Part shown: in pieces, positions 18,975 through 27,535 of the stretch
How positions within the stretch are numbered: the stretch's first letter is position 1
How the letters are laid out: the number at the start of each line of letters is the position of its first letter
NCBI GenBank assembly: GCA_963784995.1
Contig: CAWATZ010000007.1
Coordinates: 248,001-312,000 of the forward strand
Source of the DNA: CAWATZ01 sp963784995
Lineage (GTDB): Bacteria; Planctomycetota; Planctomycetia; Gemmatales; Gemmataceae
Length of the DNA stretch: 64,000 nucleotides
Direction of reading: 5' to 3'
Position numbers and translations under genes: made by a program
The notes under the pieces: generated by a model
The model's input: only the letters and a program-made list of their open reading frames with translations
The model's database searches: none
Told to the model about the DNA's origin: nothing

Positions 18975-21900
18975 TCAGACCGCCCCGACGTTGATTTTGC
19001 TGAAGAGTGGTTTTGGCGTGCCGAGTTCGTTGGTGGTCGGAACCTCGATCGGGCCACCCAGGACGAGGGTCGGGTTCATGTACGGGGCACCCTTGAACAG
19101 GGCCGGACTGCCGAACATCGGGGGCTCGCTCTCCAGGCCCATCTGGTGGCCGATGGCGCCGAGGATCGGGCCGCCGTAGTAGCCCAGCGGCAACAGCAGC
19201 GGGTTCAGCGCGGTGGTGGTCCCCACCTGGGTGCTGGCCAGGCCGCCAAAGGCCAGGCCCAGGCCGGTGTTGCCGTTGGCCGAACCGGCCAGGCCGATCA
19301 GGTTGCCGCCGAGGTCGGTGAAGGCGGTCCCGGAACCATCGAGGTCCGGACCGACGCCCCCCAGGGCAATGACGTTCTGGGCCACGATGGTGTTCCTGAG
19401 TGCGAAGATGCCGATGCCGCCCCAGAAGATGCCGCCGCCGTTGGCGGCGAAGTTGGCGTTGAGGGTGTCGTTCAGCAGCGCCACGCTGTCGGTGAAGGTG
19501 GTCGGCGCGTCGATGCCGCCCCCGTTGGCGCCGGCATTGTTCAGGGCGATGTTGCCAGTGATGGTGCTGGTCGTGATGGCCGACCCCTTGGCCGTCGTTT
19601 CCAACTCGATGCCGCCGCCGCCCACGGCCGCGACGTTGTCGGCGAGGGTGCTGGCCGTAAGGGTCAGCACCGTGGCGGTCGTGCCGGTGGGGGTCCCGGT
19701 CGAGGTTTGCGGTCCGCCCACGAACAGGCCGCCGCCGGCGCCGCCGGTGCTGTTGTCCATGATCTGGGTGCGCATGATGGCGCCGGTGGTGCCGCTGAAG
19801 TAGATGCCGCCGCCGCCGTTGCCCGACACGTTGTTCAGGAACAGGCTGTTCTGGACGTTCAGGGTGTCCTGGTTGTTCTGGTCGCCAAAGCCGCCGCCCA
19901 CGCCGGCCGAGAAGTTGTTCTCGATGGTGTCGTTGAGTCAGGTTGAGGCCCTGGACGGTCTGCTCGAAGTTCATGTCATCCCCGGCGTTGCCGATGGCGC
20001 CGCCGTCGTTGAAGAGGTTGCCGTTCAGCGCCACCAGGGCCACGTTGTTGCTGAGCAGGGTGTTGGAAATGGTCAGGGTGGCGCTCTCGAAGACGTTGCC
20101 GTTTTGAATGGCGTCGAGCCAGATGCCGGCACCCTGGTTGACACAGGTGTTGCAGGTGATGACGCTGTTGCTGATAGTGACCACGCCCAGGCCGTCGGTC
20201 TCCACGCCGCCGCCTGCATCGCCCGCGTGGTTGTTGCTGATGGTGCTGTTGGTGATGGTCAGCTTCCACGGCGTGCTGACGGTGTTCTCCATGGAGACGC
20301 CGCCGCCGTCGGCGCTGGCACTGTTGCCGGTGACGATGACGCTGTTCAGGACCAGGCTGGCGTTGCCCTGGTCACGGATGCCGCCGCCGCTGGAGGTGGG
20401 GCCGTCGGGGTTCAGGGTGTCGTCGGCCAGTCCGCCGGTGATGGTCAAGCCGGTCAGGGTGACCGTGAAGGGGGCGGTCGTGGTCGGGTTGTTGGGATCG
20501 AAGTTGGGGTTGATGTCGAAGACCCGGTTCAGGTGGTTGCCGTTGACCGTGACCGGCCTGCCGGAGGCGTTCTGGATGGTGACGTTGCCGCCGCTGGGCA
20601 GGATGGCGAACTCGCCGGCGGCGTTGTCGGCTTCGTTGGGAGTGCCGGGGAGCGTGATGTTGTAGGTCCCGCCGATCAGCAAGAAGATGACCTTGTTGCC
20701 GGTGGTGTTGTTGGCGGCCTCGATGGCAGCCCGCAAGGTGAGGACGCCGGTCGGGGGGTTCAGGATGTCGGCCGTGCTATCGACGTAGTAGTATGTCGTC
20801 TTCACGCCGGCCACCGTAGTCGTGACCACCACGCTGGGTAGTTTCAGGGTGGTGGGAGTTTGGGAGAGCGCCGGGATGACGCCACTGGAGGCGCCGGCGT
20901 TGATCAGCCCGTTGACCGTGTTCGGGAAACCGCGCTCGTCAGTGGCCGGGGCCCGTGCCAGCAGGCCCGTGCCGATGCGCCGGGCTGCCCACCTGCAGCG
21001 ACTCGGTTTCCAGCACCAGGGTGTGCCCCGGGCGCCGATGACTGGCCCGCCGTAGTTGCCCAGCGGCCCTAGCAGCGCGTTGCCGCCGATCAGGTTGCCG
21101 CCATTGTCCATTAATGGCTCATCCAGGACAAAGACGTCGGGCATGAAGGGTGCGAAATTGCCAGCGATAATGGTGTTCTGGACGGTAACGTGTTCGACGT
21201 CGAAGTTGACAGCGACGCCGCCGCCGCGCGGGGCTTGATTGGCGTTAATGGTGTCGTTGAGCAGCACCAGGTCACCGGAGCCGAAGAATTGCGCGTCGAT
21301 GCCGCCACCGTTGGCGCCGCCATTGTTCACGGCAACGTTGCCGGTGATGGTCGAGTCGGTTATGGACGAGGCGTTCAAGCCGGCGCCAGTCGTCTGCAGA
21401 TAAATGCCGCCGCCGCTGCCAGCGGCCACGTTGTTGGCAATGGTGCTGCTCTGGACTAACAGCGTGGCGCCGTTGGCGAAGATGCCGCCGCCGGCCCCAC
21501 CGCTATCGTTCCCCTTGATCTCGCTGGTGGTGATGGTGGTCAGAGGCCCAGCCGCCTCGATGCCGCCGCCGTTGCCGGTGGCCACGTTGTTGAGGAACAG
21601 GCTGTTGACCACGGTCAGCGTGCCCCCGCCGTTCTGGTCGCCGAAGCCGCCGCCCGAGCCGTTGGCGAAGTTGTTTTCCAGGGTGCAGTTGACGATGGTG
21701 ACCGTGCCGTTGCCGGCATTGCCGATGCCGCCGCCGACGGTGCCGGTCGTCAGCGCCTGGTTGTTGCTGATGAGGGTGCCGGTCACGGTCAGGTTGGCGG
21801 TCTGGAAGAGGGTGTTGTTGTTGGCGTCAGTGACCGCGATGGCGTCCAGCCAGATGCCGGCGCCCTGGTTGACGCAGGTGTTGCCGGTGATGACCGTTCC

Positions 21901-22659
21901 GGTGTTGATGACCACCTTGCCCGAGCCGTCCTCCTCGATGCCGCCGCCGGCGTCGCCGGCGTGGTTGTTGCTAATGATGCTGTTGTTGATGGTCAACTTC
22001 CACGGTTCGCTGACGGTGTTCTCCATGGAGACGCCGCCGCCGTCGGCGGTGGCCGTGTTGCCGGTGAGGACAACGTTGTTGAGGACCAGGCTGGCGTTGC
22101 CCTGGTCGCGGATGCCGCCGCCACTGCCGTTGGGACCGTCCGGCACGTTGGGATCGCTGGCCAGGCCGTTGGTGATGGTCAAGCCCGTCAGCGTGACGGT
22201 GAACGGAGTCGTCGGATTGTTGGGATCGAAGTTGGGGTTGATGTCGAACACCCGGGACTGGTGGTTGCCGTTGACCGTGACGGCGCCGTGGCTGAGGTCC
22301 TGAATGGTGAGGTCGCCGCCGGTGGGCTGGATGGCCAGTTCGCCGCCGGTTAGCAGATACGTTCCGGGGATCAGCAGGTTGATGGTGTTGCCACCCGCGT
22401 CGGCATTGGCCGCCGTGATGGCCGCGCGGAGGGTGGTCGCATAGAAGACGTCCGGCATCCAGGTCGGGATCACTTTCCCGGCGCCGTCGGCCGTGCCGAT
22501 GACGTCGTAAACGGCCGGGACCAGGCGGTCCTCGAGCGCTTCGAGACTCAAGGAGGTGCGGCGGGGCTTGACCCGAGTGGGGACCCGGCCGTGCGGGGTA
22601 CACAGGTTGGCGAGCCAGCGGTTGCAGCGATTGAACCAGGAACCAATCCGATTACGCAT
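18975..22659 (-). CDS. Duplicated right-handed beta-helix surface protein (reading frame broken by indels)
   Basis: The protein starts with a basic segment and the planctomycete signal SLSLEALEDRLVPA, then a CSLREAI-like segment (TLRAAITAANADAGGN). About 1100 residues of Pmp-like beta-helix follow, with recurring GGGI/NNTI phrases such as SGGGIRDQGNASLVLN. The body is two homologous halves (~residues 45-560 and ~600-1220), each beginning with the LRAAI segment. The frame shifts at about 19938 (one extra C before AACGACACC), after which the minus frame ending at 18975 continues perfectly. A compensating pair of shifts around 20973-21032 garbles ~18 residues near the end of the first half. Corrected length is about 1228 aa. 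It is probably exported and surface-bound. A sigma-54-type promoter lies about 140 bp upstream. Confidence 0.85.
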
Positions 22660-22800
22660 GCTTGATACTCCAGGGAAGGTCGTTCACAGTCCCGGAATCC
22701 GCAACAGGCGCATTCCGGACGCACGCCTCCCCGGTCGATAAACGGAGAGGCAGTCTACGCTTTCAGGGGCAGAGGATTTGTTTGGTGAAAACCTTCTAAC

Positions 22801-22815
22801 GCAACCGCTGTGCCA
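22801..22815 (-). promoter_or_regulatory. Sigma-54 (-24/-12) promoter of the beta-helix gene
   Basis: On the minus strand the site reads TGGCACAGCGGTTGC, an exact match to the TGGCAC-N5-TTGC consensus with GG and GC ten bases apart. It lies 142 bp before the beta-helix start codon, and an identical site precedes the RsbW-like gene. I see nothing else of note in 22660-22992. Confidence 0.75.
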
Positions 22816-22992
22816 GGGGCGTGCTGGGGTTGTCATTTTTCGGAACGAGAAGGGTTATTGGTCCGGAATTGGCCTGTGAGAGAGGGTATGCGGCGGGAGC
22901 CGGGTTCCCGGGAGGAGCGCCGGACCAGGCCGGCCGCTGAGGAAGGTGGTCGCGGTCTGGGCCAGGTGGCCAGGATTTGGTCCAGGCGGGAA

Positions 22993-23061
22993 GATGACAA
23001 GGTGACAAGGTGACAAGGTGATGGGCTTTCTGTCACCTTGTCGCCTTGTCACCTTGTCATC
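22993..23061. repeat. GACAAGGT-family palindromic element, copy 1
   Basis: Tandem 8-base units GACAAGGT, a short loop GATGGGCTTTCT, then the complementary units (ACCTTGTC) form a 69-bp hairpin. The right end overlaps the 3' end of the kinase gene 23049-25340 and supplies its last codons and stop (M-T-R-stop). Related copies lie at 27886 and 34775. Confidence 0.9.
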
Positions 23062-25340
23062 GAAGGGGCCGGAACGTCGCCTTGCGGAGCTTTCGTGCCG
23101 TCGAGGATGTCTCGAACCCGACTGACCAGTTCCGTCAACGTGAACGGCTTGTGCAGGTAGCACAGCTCGGTCTGCGCGACCCCGTGTCGGACCAGGACGC
23201 TGTCATTGTAGCCGGAGATGAATAACGCCTTGAGGTCGGGTTGCTTTTCCCGCAGCGCCTGGACCAGCGCCCCACCGCTCATCAGGGGCATGACCACGTC
23301 GGTGATCAGCAGATCGATCTGCCCTTGATGGTTCTCGAAGGCGGCCAGGGCTTCCCGTCCGTCGGCCGCCGTCAGCAGGGTGTAGCCCTTGTCGGTCAGG
23401 GTCCGCTGCGTCAGTTTGCGGACCCCTTCCTCGTCCTCCACCAGCAGGATGGTCTCCTGACCTGGGGACCCAGGCAGGGACGATTCGCCGCTTCGGGTCA
23501 AGGAGGAAGTCACTTCCTCGGGCTGGGGCAGATAGATCCGGAAGGTGGTGCCCTGCCCCACCTCGCTCTCGACCTCGACGTGGCCGCCCGATTGCTTGAC
23601 GATGCCGTACACGGTGGCCAGGCCCAGACCGGTTCCCTTGCCCGGCTCCTTGGTGGTGAAGAAGGGCTCGAACAGGTGGGAGAGGACCTCCTCGTTCATG
23701 CCGCAGCCGGTGTCGCTGACGCGGAGCAGGACGTACGGTCCCGGGGTGACGTCGGGGACCCGCAGCAAGGCGGCCTCGTCCAGGTAGTAATTGCGCGTCT
23801 GGATGGTCAGCCGGCCTCCTCGGGGCATGGCGTCGCGGGCATTGACCGCCAGGTTGATCAGCACCTGGTCGATCTGGCTGGGATCGACTTTCACCAGGCA
23901 GATGGACGGGTCCGGATCGGTCACCAGCTCGATGTCTTCGCCGATCAGGCGCTGGAGCATCTTGGTGAGTTCGGCCAGGCGCGGATTGAGGTCCAGGACC
24001 CGGGGAGTCAGCACCTGTTTGCGGCTGAAGGCCAGCAGTTGCCGGGTCAGGCCGGCCGCCCGCTCTCCCGCCTTCTGGATCTCCCCGACCAGGCCCCAGG
24101 TGGCATCCTGGGTGGGCAGCTGGGACAGCAAAATCTCGCTGTAGCCGTTGATGATGGTCAGCAGGTTGTTGAAGTCATGAGCCACGCCGCCGGCCAGCTG
24201 GCCGATGGCCTTCATCTTGCAGCTCTGACGCAGCTGCTCCTGGGCCAGGCGCAGGGCCTCGTCGGCCTGCTTGCGTTCGCTGACGTCCCGTCCGATCCCC
24301 AGCCAGCCGGCCCGCTGGCCCGGCTCGGGGTGAGGCGAGGCGGTGAACTCCAGCAGCACCACCTTGCCGCTCGCCGAGGCGATGCGCAGCTCGACCAGCG
24401 GCGGCGTCTCGCCCTTCCCCAGGGCCTGCATGGTGGCCTGCGCCCGGCCGCGATCCTCGGTCACGATCAGGGAGACGAACGGCTGGCCCAGCCAGCGCTG
24501 GCGGGACAGGCCGGTGATCTTCTCGAAGGCCGGGTTCAGGGAGGTGATGGCTCCGTCCGGGGAAACGGTGACCACCAGGTCGCGTGCCGTCTCGGTCAGG
24601 TTGCGATACTGGATCCGGCTGCGCCGCAGCGAGTCTTCGACCTTGCGCTGGTCGGTCAAATCCTGAGTCATCACCAGCAAGCGGGACGCCTGGCCCTCAC
24701 CGGAGCCAAGGGGAGTGATGGTCAGGCGCGTCCAGAAGGAAGAGCCGTCCGCGCGCACCAGCCAGCAGTTGTCCTCGAATTTCTCCTGGGCCGCCCTCTG
24801 GCGGAGGCAACGTTCGAGCCGGGCCGCGGACCGATCCTCTTCCCGGCACAGCCGCGCCAGGGGCTGGCCCAGCATGCCTCTGGAGGGATGCCCGAACAGA
24901 TGCTCGGCAGTCGGGTTCCAGCTGAGGACAGTCCCCTCCGGGCTGATGGTGAAGTAGCTGTGGGCTTTCGTTTCCGCCAGCAAGGCGTGCAGACACGTCT
25001 CCCGCTCGCACAGGTCCTGCTCGATTTCCCGGCGTCGGGCCGTTTCCTGCTCCGCTTGCAGGCGGGCACGATCCGTGGCCTCCAGTTGCCGGCGGAGACG
25101 CTGCAGCACCAGCATTCCCCAGCACAGCGGCAGGATCAGCAAGCTGGGCCACAGCAGCTCCACGGTCCGCGACAAGGCTTTCCCCGGCGGGAAATGGCTC
25201 GCCAGCAACTGCGCTCCGTGGACCAAACCCAGCAGCGCGAAGCCTCCCAGCAGGGCGAACCCCCAGGACAGGAAACGAAACCCCTTCTCCCTGAAGGCAG
25301 GGGCCGAGGGTCCCAGGGACTCCGATTCCAGTGAACTCAT
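23049..25340 (-). CDS. Membrane-anchored PAS hybrid histidine kinase with C-terminal receiver
   Basis: A 763-residue protein. There are two hydrophobic segments near residues 22-45 and 63-80, a coiled coil, two PAS domains (~115-240 and ~245-365), and a dimerisation helix with GGVAHDFNNLL, where H388 is the predicted phosphoacceptor. An HATPase follows with NLAVNARDAMP, DTGCGM and GKGTGLGLATVYG. The receiver (~635-750) has the phosphorylatable D681 in ITDVVMP. The architecture means the kinase passes phosphate to its own receiver, but no output domain is present. The start ATG follows GGAG at 8 bases. The last residues SMTR come from the palindromic element at 22993-23061. The signal sensed is unknown. 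Confidence 0.93.
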   Translation of the reverse strand: MSSLESESLGPSAPAFREKGFRFLSWGFALLGGFALLGLVHGAQLLASHFPPGKALSRTVELLWPSLLILPLCWGMLVLQRLRRQLEATDRARLQAEQETARRREIEQDLCERETCLHALLAETKAHSYFTISPEGTVLSWNPTAEHLFGHPSRGMLGQPLARLCREEDRSAARLERCLRQRAAQEKFEDNCWLVRADGSSFWTRLTITPLGSGEGQASRLLVMTQDLTDQRKVEDSLRRSRIQYRNLTETARDLVVTVSPDGAITSLNPAFEKITGLSRQRWLGQPFVSLIVTEDRGRAQATMQALGKGETPPLVELRIASASGKVVLLEFTASPHPEPGQRAGWLGIGRDVSERKQADEALRLAQEQLRQSCKMKAIGQLAGGVAHDFNNLLTIINGYSEILLSQLPTQDATWGLVGEIQKAGERAAGLTRQLLAFSRKQVLTPRVLDLNPRLAELTKMLQRLIGEDIELVTDPDPSICLVKVDPSQIDQVLINLAVNARDAMPRGGRLTIQTRNYYLDEAALLRVPDVTPGPYVLLRVSDTGCGMNEEVLSHLFEPFFTTKEPGKGTGLGLATVYGIVKQSGGHVEVESEVGQGTTFRIYLPQPEEVTSSLTRSGESSLPGSPGQETILLVEDEEGVRKLTQRTLTDKGYTLLTAADGREALAAFENHQGQIDLLITDVVMPLMSGGALVQALREKQPDLKALFISGYNDSVLVRHGVAQTELCYLHKPFTLTELVSRVRDILDGTKAPQGDVPAPSMTR

Positions 25341-25433
25341 GGGCTTGCTCCGCGCCGGTGAGGTTGGGTTTTCCCTTGAAGCGTAGCTCCTGCAGGAAAT
25401 TTGTCAAAGAAATGGCAGGACCGGCCGGAGAAA

Positions 25434-25517
25434 GGCGAGCGGCGCGGCGTCAGCCCGCCGGTGAAGGTCAATACCGGCACCCCGGGGGCTGACACCCCCG
25501 GGCTCGCGCCGCTTGCC
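25434..25517. repeat. Imperfect GC-rich inverted repeat
   Basis: Arms beginning GGCGAGCGGCGCG and ending CGCGCCGCTTGCC flank GTCAGCCC/GGGCTGAC segments. An inner hairpin CCGGGGG-CTGACA-CCCCCGG lies in the right half. It sits between the start of the kinase and the stop of the small lipoprotein gene, and could act as terminator for the latter. Confidence 0.6.
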
Positions 25518-25534
25518 TGATCTGTTCGTGGGCG

Positions 25535-25714
25535 TTAGTTTCCGGCGGGCGCCTCCTGCGGAAGTGGGAGACGCGAGTTGAGCTGTTTCACCTTCTCGGG
25601 TCGTGGCAGCGGCGTTGTGTCAGCCGGCTTCGGCGCGATGGGAGACTTGCCGCAGCCGGCCGACAGCCCCAGCAGGTACGCCACGATCAGTCCGTACAGA
25701 TGACGCCTGGTCAT
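25535..25714 (-). CDS. Small lipoprotein (59 aa) next to the DUF1559 gene
   Basis: The 59-residue frame begins MTRRHLYGLIVAYLLGLSAG and continues with CGK, a short lipoprotein signal with lipobox LSAGC. The rest is a proline/lysine-rich tail that looks unfolded. GGAG precedes the ATG by about 9 bases. It lies 18 bp after the stop of the DUF1559 gene on the same strand, a pairing frequently seen in planctomycetes. The predicted product is a membrane-anchored peptide of unknown role. Confidence 0.75.
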   Translation of the reverse strand: MTRRHLYGLIVAYLLGLSAGCGKSPIAPKPADTTPLPRPEKVKQLNSRLPLPQEAPAGN

Positions 25715-25732
25715 TTTCGTTGCTCCGGGAGG

Positions 25733-26713
25733 TTAGTAGGAGATCAAGCTCCAGTTGACGGTCTGGCCGTCCTGGTAGCCGGTGGCCCACAAGTAGTTGT
25801 TGTAATCGGCATTCTTGAGCAGGGGGCGGACCGAGCCGTCGCCGAAGCAGAACTGGACGATGCCGGGGTGCTTGCTGCCGAAGGTGAAGGGGCTTGAGGG
25901 GGTGGGTAAGCCCCAGGCCGTCACCAGGGAACCAACGCCCATCCAGCTATTGGCGTACTGCCGGGGGCCGCCGTCGGTGTCGCCGAGGGCTTCGCCGAAC
26001 AGCGCCGTGTTGCTGGTGCCGTCGGCCTCGCTGAGCTGGCTCAAGGAGACGCTGCTGCGGTTGGTCAGCACTCCGATGCTGGGTCCGCTGATGGTGCCGG
26101 CGTAGCCTCCCACCCCCGCGTAGTTGCTGCGGCCGACGTTGTCGCCACCGCCTCCGATTGGGAAGAAGGCAAAGTCCTCGTCGAAGTATCCCGGACCCAC
26201 GTAAACGTGCGCGCTGATGAGGGTCCCCACGGTGTTGGTGTAAGCATCGTCGGAGGGGCACAAGAAGGTCTTCACTCGGGTCTGCCCCGCGTTCCAGGTA
26301 CTGGAATAGCTCCACCACGGGTTGTACACCGCGGTGAGGCACAAATAATCCGCGGGGACGCCCGGCAGCATGGACTGGTAAAGGATGTCTTGCTCGACGT
26401 AGGGCAGCAGGTAGGCCAGCACGCCGACGAACTGACACGGGTAGGGGTTACTGGGCGCAGCCGACCCCACCGGGGCGGCAAGGTCGGGATAGGTGCCGAG
26501 ATAACCCGGCGGCAACTGCCCGTTGGCTTCAGCGTAGTTGTGGGCAGCGATGCCCAGCTGCTTGAGGTTGTTGGTGCAGGAGGCGCGGGCGGCGGCCTCG
26601 CGGACCTTCTGGACCGCGGGCAGCAGCAAGCCAATCAGGATGGCGATGATGGCGATCACTACCAGCAGCTCGATCAGCGTGAAGCCGGCTCGACGACAGG
26701 AACCAACTCTCAT
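25733..26713 (-). CDS. DUF1559 protein with type IV pilin-like N-terminal methylation signal
   Basis: The 326-residue protein has a basic leader, then G-FTLIELLVVIAIIAILIGLLLPA, the prepilin cleavage/methylation signal and hydrophobic helix. It is followed by VQKVREAAARASCTNNLKQLGIAAHNY, the signature of the planctomycete-expanded DUF1559 (SBP_bac_10) family. The C-terminal part has the family's DGTSNTALFGE and FGDGSVRPL motifs. I chose the ATG at 26713 rather than the upstream ATG because GGGAG precedes it at 7 bases and it gives a compact prepilin leader. These proteins are thought to be pseudopilin-like surface proteins; individual roles are unknown. Confidence 0.95.
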   Translation of the reverse strand: MRVGSCRRAGFTLIELLVVIAIIAILIGLLLPAVQKVREAAARASCTNNLKQLGIAAHNYAEANGQLPPGYLGTYPDLAAPVGSAAPSNPYPCQFVGVLAYLLPYVEQDILYQSMLPGVPADYLCLTAVYNPWWSYSSTWNAGQTRVKTFLCPSDDAYTNTVGTLISAHVYVGPGYFDEDFAFFPIGGGGDNVGRSNYAGVGGYAGTISGPSIGVLTNRSSVSLSQLSEADGTSNTALFGEALGDTDGGPRQYANSWMGVGSLVTAWGLPTPSSPFTFGSKHPGIVQFCFGDGSVRPLLKNADYNNYLWATGYQDGQTVNWSLISY

Positions 26714-26770
26714 GGAGATTCTCCCAGGGCAGGATGGAAGCAACCGAACAGGTGGGATTGATGGAAGGTG

Positions 26771-27235
26771 TTATCTGGAGGGCCGTTTGTACATCGTGAC
26801 TCGGTTGCCACGTTCGGAATAGCGGACCCAGGTCATGAAGTGTCGCATCAGCCGGATGCCAAGCCCCCCGGGACGCTCCTGGTTTTCCGGCAGGGTCGGG
26901 ACGGAAACGGCGTTGGGGTCGAAACCGGCCCCTTCGTCGGCGACCTCGACCAGGAAACGGCACGGAGTCACGTGGTAGGAGATCCAGACACACTTGGTCG
27001 GGTCTCCTTCGTTGCCGTGCCGCAAGCCGTTGAGCACCGCTTCTTGCAGGGCCAGACGGACCGCCAGGCAGTCGGAGAGAGAGTAACCCTGATCCAGCAG
27101 CTCGTCCCCCACCTCGTCAAGGAAGGGCACGACTTCCTCGACCCGGTGCAGGCACGTCCCCGCCCAGGTGATCTCGGCGTCGAGGCCGCTTTTCCAGGCG
27201 AGGTCCCGGCAGGGGTCCTGGCAATTGGCGATCAT
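26771..27235 (-). CDS. RsbW-like serine/threonine kinase or anti-sigma ATPase
   Basis: The protein is 154 residues from the ATG at 27235, chosen because AAAGGAG lies 10 bases upstream; a TTG start at 27259 is possible. It carries a GHKL-type HATPase_c_2 fold: an N-box-like RLALQEAVLNGLRHGNEGD, a G1 box DEGAGFDP, and GGLGIRLMRHFM as lid/G2. This is the pattern of RsbW/SpoIIAB-type kinases that phosphorylate STAS anti-anti-sigma proteins. No STAS partner is adjacent. A perfect sigma-54-type site is about 90 bp upstream, so expression may depend on an NtrC-family activator. Confidence 0.82.
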   Translation of the reverse strand: MIANCQDPCRDLAWKSGLDAEITWAGTCLHRVEEVVPFLDEVGDELLDQGYSLSDCLAVRLALQEAVLNGLRHGNEGDPTKCVWISYHVTPCRFLVEVADEGAGFDPNAVSVPTLPENQERPGGLGIRLMRHFMTWVRYSERGNRVTMYKRPSR

Positions 27236-27325
27236 GGTGCGGAAACTCCTTTGTTTCAACGGTTGGCAGGGCGGACGGAAGCCGAGTGAACCGCGTGCTG
27301 GGTTGTTTCGTGGACATCCCCAAAC

Positions 27326-27340
27326 GCAACCGCTGTGCCA
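27326..27340 (-). promoter_or_regulatory. Sigma-54 (-24/-12) promoter of the RsbW-like gene
   Basis: The minus strand reads TGGCACAGCGGTTGC, identical to the site at 22801 and sharing 19 bases with it. The predicted transcript starts near 27314 with a leader of about 80 nt. The remainder of 27236-27535 shows no gene. Confidence 0.72.
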
Positions 27341-27535
27341 GAGCCAGGCCGGCGTCGCCTTTTTCCGGCGGCAGAAGGTGAAAGCTGTGGAAGTGTCACG
27401 TGGAACAGGGCTTGCGACGGATCACGGTAACGGCACGGAACACCGCCCCGGACCGCGATCGGGTGGAGTGTGGCCACGATCTGGGCCAGGTGGCCAGGAT
27501 TCAGTCCAGGGGGGGATCGCTTCCGTGCCCCGGTG

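Noticed and set aside
17210..19057. 615-residue minus-strand frame opposite the end of the giant gene
   Set aside because: The sense strand carries clear domains including HELGHEFG; the antisense frame has none.
22993..23061. CRISPR array
   Set aside because: Units are 8 bases without spacers and the array is inverted about a loop, so it is a palindromic element.
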